Source: Albula goreensis
Taxonomy: Eukaryota; Chordata; Actinopteri; Albuliformes; Albulidae
Length of the DNA: 64,000 nt
Assembly: GCA_022829145.1 (NCBI GenBank)
Contig: CM040747.1
Location: forward strand, 148,371 to 212,370
Reading direction: 5' to 3'
The notes beneath the pieces are model-generated. The model had not been told where the DNA came from and did not search any database. It saw nothing but the letters and a program-made list of their open reading frames with translations. A program made the position numbers and the translations under genes. This document shows, one piece after another, positions 57,201 through 64,000 of the stretch (the first letter of the stretch is position 1; every line of letters starts with the position of its first letter).

Positions 57201-60200
57201 ATTTTCTCAGGTTGTTACAAATGAATGCAGTATGTAATAATATTGACAGTTTCTGCATTGCTAAAGTAACCTAAATAACTTAAAATAGATGGAAGGCAAC
57301 AGGATTCTTTTAAAGTTTATGTATATACTTTTATTAATAATACTGAATGCTAAAAATTAGGGATTAAAGTTCTCCATCAATTGGATTCCAGAGTAGCTAT
57401 GTATGAGATCAGTGTTGATCTGAAGGGAAAATAAAGCGAGGGGAGGGGAGCGGTACCGGACTTAGAAATTGCGCCACCAGGCCTATAGCCTATATTTCTC
57501 ATTAGGCCACAATGTTCTCGAATGCCTAATCCGCCTTTTGGCTAGAATGCTGATAACATAGGCTTGGCTCCCCATGTCCATTTCAGATAGGTTATGGCTG
57601 TAGGCTATAATTTTATAATGTTCTTTTAATAATGTTATTTTTTTATAACATTAGCCCACTTATGACTAATAAACATGACAGAATACCCCACAACACTCCA
57701 ATTATGAGAGCCTCCAGCAAGCAATAGAAACAGTTCATTGTAATCAGTCAAAAATTTGTTTTTGCAAGAAGCCGCTGTTCAAAAAGGAGCAACCTGCAAT
57801 CTCGCCACTCAGAAGAACGAGAAGAAAGCAATCCTTTTGCAACAACCCACATCTTCTGACTGAGAATAATCCTCAAGGAAAGTTTATTCCAGCAGATAAG
57901 AATCATGGCCGTTTGCAATTAGACAAGCCTGAACGCCATGTTCACCTGCACGCGCACACCAATTTCCCCTCATTCCTAGCACTTGGCCTGTGTGGACATC
58001 CTATCCGTCTTCTTTATACAATATAATCAACTGATGGCACACACAATGCAAAGCATAATTCAGGAGTAATGGAAAGAGAATAACACGTTATTATTAAAAC
58101 AAAATAACATGCAGATAGACTTTTAATGGGTGGCCGTTATAGTGGGACAAAGGGGACTTGATGGTTGATTAGTTGTATGACTAAAAACTCAAGCCTTTGC
58201 AAAAAGCATCAGTTTTATTTCATAGATTGAAAACAGCGTTGAAATTACGTAAAAGCAAACAAGCAGCAGAAAAGCTGTTGAAGAGCATGTTCTCGCCTTA
58301 AAATGCTTTTGGTGTCGAGCATTTAAATAAAGTGTAGGTTAAAGCCTACACTTAATGGCTGCATTAGAGAACAGCAGCAATGGTTATGTGTGGGGCTGAA
58401 ATCTCATATTTGGACTTGTTTAGCAGGCATTAAGGGCTAAGGGTACACCCTGTTCACCATTTTTTCAGCTGCCTCCACCTTTTTTATATGAAAACCTTTG
58501 GGAAGCGAGCGGACAGTGCTGGACAGTGTGTACACTTCCTGATGAGGGGGCCTCTACTGTAGATGGGGAATATTACTTGGCCTGAAAAAGAATTCAGTCA
58601 GAAGATTTCTTTTGCTTTAATCCCTGAATAAAACATTCATGTTCATTTTGTCCCGTAATCCCTTTGATGCCATGCATGCAAGTTTGTGTGGCAGCACTTT
58701 CAAAACTAGGCTGTTGAAGTCTAAGTTGACTTCAACAGTACAAAGCTATAGTATAGCATAAAGCGATAACACAAACTGTATCCTGTAACTTCTGTGTTTG
58801 TTTTTCTTCCTCGAATTAATAATAAAGATAATTTGTGTTTATTCTGTGCCTTTGATTCTCTCTTCACCACCAGTGTCTGACAAGCATCAGTTCAAGAATG
58901 AGCAGGTTCTGTACCGGTTCCGCTATGATGACGGAACCTATAAAACCCGCAGCGAGATGGAGGACATTATGTCTAAGGTACAGAGTTCTGATGGTGCAGC
59001 TGTGACAGTGGAAAAGTAATAAAGTAACAAAATGAGATGTGCCCCACAAATGTGTAGTGTATTTATGAACAGGGTGTGTGTATAGTGTATTATGAGCATA
59101 TAGGGTGTGTATACAGGGTTTGGGTGCTGGGGGATGAATAAGTGAAAGTGGTGTTTCTGTCTGCAGGGTGTGAGGCTGTACTGCCGTCTCCACTGCCTCT
59201 TCACGCCTGTGATAAAGTAAGTTCCCCATGTTCCCCTGTGGTCCCTGAGTTCCCCCCCTGCGGTCTGTGATGTTCCCCCCCTGTGGTCCCTGGTCTGTTC
59301 CCCTGACTGCATTTACCATTTACATGTTCCCCTGCCCTGGTCTGTTCCCCTGCGGTCTGACTGCATTTACCCATGTTCCCCTGTTCCCCTGGTCTGTGAC
59401 CCATGTTCCCCTGCGGTCTCTGACTGCATTTACCCATGTTCCCCTGCGGTCTGTGACTGCATTTACCCATGTTCCCCTGCGGTCTCTGACTGCATTTACC
59501 CATGTTCCCCTGCGGTCTCTGACTGTATTTACCCATGTTCCCCTGTGGTCTCTGACTGCATTTACCCATGTTCCCCTGCGGTCCCTGACTGCATTTACCC
59601 ATGGTTTCAAACTCCACCCCTGCGGTCTCTGTGTGTTTCAGAAGTGTCCCTGACCGGCGTCTTGTTTGTTGTTGCTGATTTTTTCCTTCATTTTTGTGCT
59701 TTAACAAATGTTTCTACCTGAAATGCATCTGTATAAAATGTACAGGTATGCGTCACTAACATCCACGATACATTCTGTGAAATGGGACATTATGCGATTT
59801 GGACGTTAAGCGAACACCATATCATATACACTTGGCAAAGCTATATCGGATACTGTAGTGTACCTGTATTGACTAAATAGCCAAGATACTGTACACATAC
59901 AGTACTGTATGTCAGCAAATGTATGTGTAATATATGGATTAAATAGGTTACGTCCGCTATGTCCAGCTCTCCGATTGGGATTTATTAACTCTATTATGAC
60001 CTAATGGGACCACGGACGTATATGCGGTCAGACGTTGACCAAACAGACTTCATGCGGCGCGGCAGTATATTGCGGTCGGACGTTGACCAAACAGACTTCG
60101 TGCGGCGCGTACCTGTAATGATTTCTTCATATAGCAAATGTATGTATGGCAGAAAATTAGCTTAGTGTAGCTAATTTATATGGTAGCTTTTACTGCGTTA

Positions 60201-62699
60201 TATTTGGTGGGACAAACTCATAAATATTCATGAGGAAAACGCTACCTGGTTGGCAAGTTGAACTGCTTTCAGAAGCGTCCCAAATGCAACATCCGTCAAA
60301 AATAGACGAGGTGCGTATCTTTAGCAAAGCAGAGCGATGAGCCTTATCTGGGACGCTTCTGAAACGTGCAGCGGCGCGCTTGGTGGAATAGCAAACATTG
60401 ACTATAGTGGAAGAGATCAGGGCTGAGTTCCAATCCAAAATAAAATCCTCCCTTCACTTCTTCCCTCCAATCGAGTGTGCCCTCCAGTGACATAGCATGT
60501 AAGGGAGCCCTTCCCGAACGAGGGGGAGCAATGGAGGGGAGGGGTTGTGGCTGTTTGAATTGGAATGACCCTCGCGGTTCTTCCTCACTTTGCGTTCCTT
60601 CCCAAGGATTGGATTGCCGCGATGTGTTCCTTGCAGGCTGCAGTACCTGTTCCAGTTCAACTCTCCTCCGCATAACCAATGTAAAGACGGAGAGAGTTCT
60701 CTGTAGGCTACGTTATGTAACTTAGCCAGCAATATAGTTAGTCAGTAAAGGTGCATGTTAGCTAGATATGCCTACATGTTAATTCCCCATGCCAAAATCC
60801 CTATATTTTCCATGACCATAAAATCATTTTAAGTCAATGTTTTTATCTACTATTAATTGATATGTTATTTCAATAAAGTTGCAAAGCTTTTCCAACATGA
60901 AGCCACTTATTTGTATGCACTATTTAATAACAATATTAAATAATTATCATAATCATAACAATAATTTCTGTAATTATTTGTGTACCACCTTTTGAGCAGG
61001 TTGCATCCCAAAGTGATTCACATAGAGAGAGGTAAAAAGATGAAGCGAAAACTAAAAATCAATATCGATATCCGAAGAATTAACATTAAATTATGCTGCA
61101 ATACATATAAGCGATTATACCGGTATGTTCAAATGGCGATTTAAAAAAATATGTGCTCAACAGAAAATTCTATTTCATGCTGTGTGGATGATTGAAGCTA
61201 GTTAAGGGCAGCATATTGTTACATTTCAAGATTCAAGAAATGTAGGTTATTCGTCACAAAATGCATGGCTACGGCTGCTATGCCTCCACCAGCTTATTAG
61301 ATCTTATTGTTAAAACTTCATGACCGGAACATCTGTGCATTTTTGGACTGCTAATTAAGTAATCAGTTAACTTGATAATTGGCTATTGAGTGTTGGGCAT
61401 TTCGTTTGAATCTATAAGAATTAAATAATGGCCACCAACAACAGAGCATTTTAGCGAATGGATTGTATAATTAATCGGCAACGGAGGTCTTTGAACTTGG
61501 TAAGCTTTGTTTTTAAATTTGCTAGTTCTTTGGTAGCAAGAGCATAATATTCAAATAAAGTTTAACACGTGGGCAAGCGAGCAAGCATCACCGTGCATTC
61601 TGGGAAATATCAACGCTTGGAGGGATGATTTTTGTTGGCCCCGTTGGAGGGTGAAACAGAGGGCTTGAGCAAATGAAAATTCGCCCTTCCCTCAACAAAT
61701 CTGGAATGGAACCTCCCTCATGGTGGCAGCCATCTTAAATACGGGACTTTTTGGGGATTCCCTCCTCATTTGGAGGGCGAGTGAGCACGAAAAAAGCAAG
61801 CATCGGATTGGGGTGCAGCCCAGCTCCGGCAACAAGATCGAAACGCAGACAGACCTGGAGGAATTCAAGCTTTAGAAGAAACATGCAAAGGATTTCACTG
61901 CAGACTAACCCAAATTCGATATTACGATATGGCAACTTCTTGTATCGTGTGCAAAAAAATAACTAAATAAAAATGTGAAATATTGAGTATATAGAGTATA
62001 TTCGCTTTATCGTCCAGCCCTAGTGTGAATGCAAGGTGCGTGTAAATAAAAAAAGATTCTTGCTCAAAGACATTCAGGCAGTCTTTTGTGATGTGTTTAT
62101 CTCGCATGTTCATATCGCAATGACGATGGAAATGCGATTTATTGGTCAGCACTCACACAGAGCCAGAAACGGGGAAGCAACAGGGACCCGAGCACCCAGT
62201 CGCAGGGCTCACCGCTGTCTCCCAAAAACATGCTGCGCTGCTTTAGCCGTCCAAAGGCCCACTAAAGTGTGTTTTAATTGGGATATGTAAAATTAATTTG
62301 TGACATTCTGAAGTGCATCAATAGCCGATGATTAACAGACGAGAGCACAGTTAATGTCGTGAGCAGCTTTTAGCCCGTCCTGTCTGCTGGTTTAGATTTG
62401 GGGTTCTGCGAGCACCTTAAATTGGGTTATAGTGTTTAACACAAGCCCTTATCTTTTTACTCTGGAATACAGGGACAGAGACTACCATTTGAAAACATTC
62501 AAGTCTGTAGTTCCTGCGAGCAAACTGGTGGACTGGTTAGTATCCCAGGTAAGTCCTGTACTCTGCTGAATGTTGAACATGGTCCGCTGAAATGACAGGA
62601 CATTCACCATCTGAACGCAGTTTTAATGTGTTCACATTCAAAAATATCCCATCAGAGTTACAAGCAGCACAACATGGGTAGAACTGTTTAAGTGGTTCA

Positions 62700-62731
<32 letters not shown>

Positions 62732-64000
62732 GCCTTAACTGGTGTACCTGTCTTGCTCAGAGTGCTGCTGTATGGACCTAACTGAGTATATGTAATGAAA
62801 TGATGGTATTCAGCCTGTCACTACACTGTGCTCCGTCCCAAACCACAGGGCGACTGCTCCACCCGAGAGGACGCTGTGATGCTGGGAGTCGGACTGTGCA
62901 ACAGCGGGTTCCTGCACCATGGTCAGTACTGCTGTAGGGTCAGTATTACTGTAGTTCTGTCAGTATTACTTTGTTACAGTCAGTATTACTGTTATGGTCA
63001 GTATCACTGCGTCATTGTCAGTACTGCTGTAGGGTCAGTATTACTGGTTTATCCTGGAAGACTGGACAGCCAGCAGACTCATTATCAGAAGTCATTATGT
63101 GAAATGTGGACTTCCTGGGGCTTCATGATTTCATTCATGTCATCTGTAGAAAGGCTCCACGTCATTAATATCCAGCTGGTTTGAGATGAACGTTTCCATT
63201 GTGAAGATGCATGTCTTACAGCAAGTACATGTCTGACATAAGTGAAATGTAGCTGAAGTTGTAAATATTTATCATGTCCCAAATCCACTGTAAATAGTAA
63301 AGTGCATCCAGTGATGTACATCACAAGGATTGGGGGTGTTCTTTCATAGTTATGTGGGGTTGAAGGATAAGGGGCATTGTTCAGCATAAATCCCCCTTGA
63401 CTAGCAGCATTACTTTTGTTTGTGCTGAAGCTGCTACAGCAAGTTGCTACCAGTACTTGGGAAGATTGTATAACGCCCATATCCAACCATTCCCCTTGAA
63501 CTCTGACCTTGAGCTCCATTCCATCACCCCGGAATGGAGGCCAGGTTTATATAGGAGGATTCCGCAGAGTGCCAGGTTTATATAGGAGGATTCCTCAGAG
63601 TGCCAGGTTTATATAGCCAGTGCTGTCTGCCAGGTTTATATAGGAGGAAACAGTGCTGTCTGTGAAAACACACAGGAAAGGACACATTTCAGACAGTGTT
63701 TACAGTCATGATGAAAATGAGTGTTTCACATCGCTCAGGGTTTCCCTCTGTGTAAAAGTCAAGCATACTCTATTATGTGCTGTATGTAAATTCTGCTGGA
63801 GAACTGCTGTATCTTGTTTTTTTTTTTAATTTTTTTACAATTTTACAAAAGGTCCAGGTGAAGCTGTTGAAGTTGCCAGCTGTAGCTCTTCCCCTCACAG
63901 CACCCATACTTTTTCCCCCAGTGCTGGAGAAAAGCGAGTTCAGAGATGAGTCTCAGTTCTTCCGCTTCTATGCTGATGAGGAGACCGAGGGGACCAGCTC
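37549..64000 (+). CDS. PREX1: PIP3-dependent Rac exchange factor 1, N-terminal 574 residues (partial, runs off right edge)
   Basis: P-Rex1 is a Dbl-family exchange factor that loads Rac with GTP at the plasma membrane and is synergistically activated by PIP3 and G-beta-gamma. Exons: 37549-37683, 43681-43746, 47000-47122, 49565-49669, 49769-49870, 50070-50231, 50455-50588, 50783-50898, 51899-52048, 53250-53397, 55246-55346, 58874-58977, 59167-59216, 62473-62548, 62849-62921, 63922-64000 (cut). All join in frame. Domains: DH about 17-212 with [12 protein letters not shown] and [16 protein letters not shown] about 240-364; DEP1 about 390-466; DEP2 about 492-567. E28 and N208 appear to correspond to human E56 and N238, needed for exchange activity. 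PREX1 fits better than PREX2 ([30 protein letters not shown]). The PDZ and IP4P-like regions lie beyond the window. The ATG has a strong context (A at -3, G at +4). Confidence 0.94.
37684..39690. other. PREX1 intron 1, proximal part
   Basis: Unique sequence with no recognised exon. It ends with a short TG/CG alternating tract (39455-39540) and a poly-T run (39650-39675). Confidence 0.5.
39695..40640. repeat. CpG-rich 31-bp minisatellite, about 30 copies, PREX1 intron 1
   Basis: The unit has GAGGACGGGTGAGTCGCGCG and AGTGCTGAGCC (or AGTGCTAGCCC). Each copy holds four to five CpGs and a GGGTGAGT donor-like motif. Copies near 40255-40410 are shortened. Confidence 0.95.
40915..41866. repeat. 41-bp minisatellite, 23 copies, PREX1 intron 1
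   Basis: The unit has ACTACTCACGCTCTTATTGC and CATCACAAACACTCCATCAG with only A/G and T/C variants. Three frames stay open on the + strand because of the repeat. Confidence 0.96.
41870..43670. other. PREX1 intron 1, distal part
   Basis: Unique sequence, no exon recognised. It ends at the exon 2 acceptor. Confidence 0.5.
43681..43746 (+). CDS. PREX1: PREX1 coding exon 2 (residues 46-67)
   Basis: A 66-base exon. The acceptor cccactgcag ends at 43680; the donor is TGAAG|GTAGGA. It encodes [17 protein letters not shown] and PEHVK, phase 0 on both sides. Its second half and donor are repeated 83 bp downstream around telomeric repeats; the first donor is the one that keeps the frame. Confidence 0.88.
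43713..43845. repeat. 50-bp duplication of exon 2 end and donor flanking telomeric repeats
   Basis: Positions 43713-43762 (exon end, donor and 16 intron bases) recur at 43796-43845 with two mismatches. The 33 bases between them are (CCCTAA)n, five units with one variant (CCTAAT). Confidence 0.92.
43915..44480 (-). mobile_element. LINE 3' remnant: reverse-transcriptase C-terminus and 3' tail
   Basis: On the minus strand 44460 to about 44215 reads [20 protein letters not shown], then [11 protein letters not shown], a stop in place of the usual Trp, and [16 protein letters not shown]. This is the pattern of the last residues of fish LINE polymerases (…APxxWNxLQxTLK…). The + strand text TTTATTTAACC ... 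GGTAAGTTCCATTGAGA near 43925-43965 is the complementary 3' end of such elements. A GA run lies within it. The copy is dead. Confidence 0.6.
44965..45422. repeat. 37-bp minisatellite, about 12 copies, PREX1 intron 2
   Basis: The unit has CATCTACCCAGCCTGTCCAC and ATGACCCTACCCCCAAC, with TCC/TTC variants and one rearranged copy near 45300-45340. Confidence 0.94.
46365..46860. repeat. Degenerate 24-28 bp tandem array, PREX1 intron 2
   Basis: Units of GTGTGTTCAGCTCAGTGATC with AGCAG variants. A larger block of about 120 bp (46385-46500 and 46505-46620) is repeated nearly exactly, so the array has a second-order period. Confidence 0.9.
47000..47122 (+). CDS. PREX1: PREX1 coding exon 3 (residues 68-108)
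   Basis: The acceptor atccacacag ends at 46999; the donor is AGTTT|GTGAGT. It encodes [20 protein letters not shown] through [10 protein letters not shown], within the DH domain. Confidence 0.93.
47290..47892. repeat. 35-bp minisatellite, about 17 copies, PREX1 intron 3
   Basis: The unit has CCAGATTAGCCAAGACCAGA and ACACAGACCCCCAGA. Confidence 0.95.
47895..49560. other. PREX1 intron 3, distal part
   Basis: No exon recognised. The segment 48360-48900 (retained T/A-rich start, later polyadenine and gattggttcaca) could be a dispersed repeat, but no family was identified. Confidence 0.4.
49565..49669 (+). CDS. PREX1: PREX1 coding exon 4 (residues 109-143)
   Basis: The acceptor gtcatttcag ends at 49564; the donor is TATTG|GTGAGT. 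It encodes [20 protein letters not shown] and [11 protein letters not shown]. Confidence 0.94.
49769..49870 (+). CDS. PREX1: PREX1 coding exon 5 (residues 144-177), DH conserved region 3
   Basis: The acceptor tttgtttcag ends at 49768; the donor is TGAAG|GTAAAG. It encodes [20 protein letters not shown] then [14 protein letters not shown], the most conserved Dbl-homology helix. Confidence 0.96.
50070..50231 (+). CDS. PREX1: PREX1 coding exon 6 (residues 178-231), end of DH domain
   Basis: The acceptor tacaccccag ends at 50069; the donor is GGGAG|GTGAGA. It encodes [20 protein letters not shown] and [20 protein letters not shown]. It includes the asparagine expected to contact the GTPase. Confidence 0.95.
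50455..50588 (+). CDS. PREX1: PREX1 coding exon 7 (residues 232-275), start of PH domain
   Basis: The acceptor gtttctcacag ends at 50454; the donor is TCCAG|GTGAGC. It encodes [20 protein letters not shown] and [18 protein letters not shown], the first PH strands. Confidence 0.95.
50783..50898 (+). CDS. PREX1: PREX1 coding exon 8 (residues 276-314), PH domain
   Basis: The acceptor tttttattccag ends at 50782; the donor is AACAG|GTGTGT. It encodes [20 protein letters not shown] then [17 protein letters not shown]. The basic KKSTKRAK stretch lies in the phosphoinositide-binding region. A TG microsatellite begins exactly at the donor GT. Confidence 0.93.
50899..51075. repeat. TG microsatellite starting at the PREX1 exon 8 donor
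   Basis: GTGTGTGTGT starts exactly at the intron's first base. The remainder is TG with GCATGCGAG, GTGCGTGCG and ACACG interruptions. Confidence 0.93.
51590..51710. repeat. CA/CT-rich microsatellite, PREX1 intron 8
   Basis: ACACACTC, CTCTCTCTCTCT and ACACACAAACGC runs. Confidence 0.85.
51899..52048 (+). CDS. PREX1: PREX1 coding exon 9 (residues 315-364), end of PH domain
   Basis: The acceptor tgtttcatag ends at 51898; the donor is GAGA|GTGAGT. It encodes [20 protein letters not shown] and [20 protein letters not shown], including the tryptophan-bearing C-terminal PH helix. Confidence 0.94.
52635..53249. repeat. 31-33 bp minisatellite containing the exon 10 acceptor, about 19 copies
   Basis: The unit has GTGTGTCCTTTGGCACAGGG and GGCTCTAATGGGG (GGCTGTAATGGGG in the left half). 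The real acceptor TCCTTTGGCACAG|GTCTG at 53249 is the last copy. Confidence 0.95.
53250..53397 (+). CDS. PREX1: PREX1 coding exon 10 (residues 365-413), into DEP1
   Basis: The acceptor tttggcacag ends at 53249 and is the last copy of an array of identical acceptor motifs; the donor is GGAAA|GTGAGT. It encodes [20 protein letters not shown] and [19 protein letters not shown]. Confidence 0.93.
53415..53525. repeat. Two-and-a-half copy duplication after exon 10
   Basis: CACTGGACATTGAGGTGGGG with GCTCTAAGATGAGGTT repeats at a step of about 47 bp. Confidence 0.85.
54155..54275. repeat. CA microsatellite, PREX1 intron 10
   Basis: About 110 bases of (CA)n with ACTCACAAACAC and ATACATACAC interruptions. 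Confidence 0.95.
55246..55346 (+). CDS. PREX1: PREX1 coding exon 11 (residues 414-447), DEP1 core
   Basis: The acceptor gtgtctgcag ends at 55245; the donor is CCATG|GTCAGG. It encodes [20 protein letters not shown] and [13 protein letters not shown], the classic DEP signature. Confidence 0.95.
55360..55866. repeat. 27-bp minisatellite after PREX1 exon 11, about 18 copies
   Basis: The unit has CTCCTCCTCTGTGTAACACA and GGACTGT or GGGCTGT. It starts about 14 bases past the donor. The period is a multiple of three, which produces long frames on both strands. Confidence 0.95.
55880..56840. repeat. 31-bp minisatellite, about 30 copies, PREX1 intron 11
   Basis: The unit has CACAGATGCGGGTGTATGGG and TGGAGTATTGA. 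It directly follows the 27-bp array with a short transition. Confidence 0.95.
56845..58870. other. PREX1 intron 11, unique part
   Basis: No exon or RNA gene recognised. 57440-57680 contains the motifs GGCCTATAGCCTATA and TAGGCTATAA that may belong to a dispersed repeat. Confidence 0.4.
58874..58977 (+). CDS. PREX1: PREX1 coding exon 12 (residues 448-482), end of DEP1
   Basis: The acceptor tcaccaccag ends at 58873; the donor is CTAAG|GTACAG. It encodes [20 protein letters not shown] then [14 protein letters not shown]. Confidence 0.95.
59167..59216 (+). CDS. PREX1: PREX1 coding exon 13 (residues 483-498)
   Basis: A 50-base exon linking the two DEP domains. The acceptor gtctgcag ends at 59166; the donor is ATAAA|GTAAGT. 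It encodes [17 protein letters not shown] 33-bp array begins at the donor. Confidence 0.93.
59222..59625. repeat. 33-bp minisatellite after PREX1 exon 13, about 12 copies
   Basis: The unit has ATGTTCCCCTGCGGTCTCTG and ACTGCATTTACCC. It starts six bases into the intron. The left copies are rearranged. Confidence 0.93.
59743..60115. mobile_element. 373-bp TA-flanked MITE of pogo/Tigger type
   Basis: The left end TA|CAGGTATGCG and right end CGCGTACCTG|TA are inverted repeats (CAGGTAtGCG against CAGGTAcGCG), with a TA on each side as expected for a Tc1/mariner-pogo target-site duplication. The interior has no coding frame. The start (gcgtcactaac ... ttatgcgatttggacgttaagcg) resembles vertebrate Tigger-derived elements. 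A 47-bp segment near the right end (GACGTTGACCAAACAGACTT) is tandemly duplicated. Confidence 0.75.
60267..60364. repeat. Inverted repeat with 16-bp perfect arms
   Basis: TTTCAGAAGCGTCCCA at 60267-60282 is the reverse complement of TGGGACGCTTCTGAAA at 60349-60364, with a 66-base loop. It lies in PREX1 intron 13. Confidence 0.8.
60365..62465. other. PREX1 intron 13, distal part
   Basis: No exon recognised. Sequence is AT-rich between GC-richer patches (60440-60640 and 61610-61870) that might be the ends of an unidentified dispersed element. Confidence 0.4.
62473..62548 (+). CDS. PREX1: PREX1 coding exon 14 (residues 499-524), DEP2
   Basis: The acceptor ggaatacag ends at 62472; the donor is TCCCAG|GTAAGT. 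It encodes [20 protein letters not shown] and WLVSQ. Confidence 0.94.
62698..62732. repeat. (GTCT)n microsatellite, 8 units
   Basis: Eight tandem GTCT/TCTG tetranucleotides in PREX1 intron 14. Confidence 0.95.
62849..62921 (+). CDS. PREX1: PREX1 coding exon 15 (residues 525-548), DEP2
   Basis: The acceptor aaaccacag ends at 62848; the donor is CCATG|GTCAGT. It encodes [20 protein letters not shown] then FLHH. The donor motif GTCAGTA is re-used as the unit of a short repeat just after it. Confidence 0.94.
62915..63050. repeat. Short repeat derived from the exon 15 donor
   Basis: GTCAGTACTGCTGTAGG and GTCAGTATTACTG variants recur about seven times at irregular spacing, beginning with the real donor CATG|GTCAGTA. 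Confidence 0.85.
63540..63652. repeat. TATA-like tandem repeat, 4 copies
   Basis: GCCAGGTTTATATAGGAGGA recurs four times, with one copy missing the end, at spacings of about 26-37 bp in PREX1 intron 15. Confidence 0.9.
63922..64000 (+). CDS. PREX1: PREX1 coding exon 16 (residues 549-574, cut by window end)
   Basis: The acceptor tttcccccag ends at 63921. It encodes [20 protein letters not shown] and ETEGTS before the sequence stops. The human protein continues into the PDZ domains from here. Confidence 0.93.

Noticed and set aside
1-64000. tRNA, rRNA, snoRNA or microRNA genes
   Set aside because: No cloverleaf boxes or known RNA signatures were recognised by eye. The 5473-5586 hairpin is listed only as an inverted repeat because nothing shows it is processed.

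Overview
The window is vertebrate nuclear DNA, most probably from a teleost fish. It carries two large, intact, intron-split protein genes in the same (+) orientation. Splice sites are GT/AG (one GC/AG), intergenic sequence is AT-rich, there is a teleost-type ACATT-rich dispersed repeat, and the mobile-element remnants (Tigger/pogo-like, LINE 3' ends) are of kinds common in fish. Nothing bacterial, phage or CRISPR-like is present. The species cannot be named from the sequence alone. Gene names and exon joins rest on reading the translations against remembered human orthologues, not on a database search. Layout: 1-3150 is intergenic, with one small 32-bp repeat array and a possible retroelement scrap. 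A CpG-enriched stretch near 3150-3700 may be the promoter or first untranslated exon of gene 1. Gene 1 is RALGAPB, the beta subunit of the Ral GTPase-activating complex. It has 29 coding exons from the ATG at 4502 to the stop at 31853-31855. All exons join in frame to 4431 coding bases, a predicted 1476 residues, against about 1494 in human. Its 3' UTR starts at 31856, carries a 40-bp minisatellite, and probably ends at a poly(A) signal near 33421 or 33743. An intergenic stretch of about 3.8 kb follows. Gene 2 is PREX1, a PIP3- and G-beta-gamma-dependent Rac guanine-nucleotide exchange factor. It starts at 37549, and 16 exons lie in the window, coding for about 574 residues (DH, PH, DEP1 and DEP2 domains). 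The gene runs off the right edge inside exon 16. The two products work on separate small GTPases: RALGAPB, with a RALGAPA catalytic subunit, switches Ral off, and PREX1 switches Rac on. Both respond to PI3K-pathway signalling, but adjacency alone does not prove co-regulation. The striking feature is the introns. About thirty tandem arrays (units mostly 18-58 bp, up to about 1 kb each) occupy a large share of both genes. Several arrays include a splice site inside the repeated unit, so that dozens of near-identical decoy donors or acceptors lie beside the real one. Examples are the RALGAPB exon 5/6 acceptor, the exon 11 and exon 25 donors, the PREX1 exon 9/10 acceptor and the exon 15 donor. In PREX1 exon 2 a duplicated exon-end/donor flanks a short insert of telomeric repeats. 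Other points of interest are a GC-AG intron in RALGAPB, a Tigger-like transposase fragment whose DNA-binding domain has been expanded into a 55-bp minisatellite, a complete 373-bp TA-flanked MITE, a 27-bp-arm hairpin, and arrays rich in CCAAT, E-box or CpG motifs. The long open frames in these arrays arise from repeat periodicity and are not genes.
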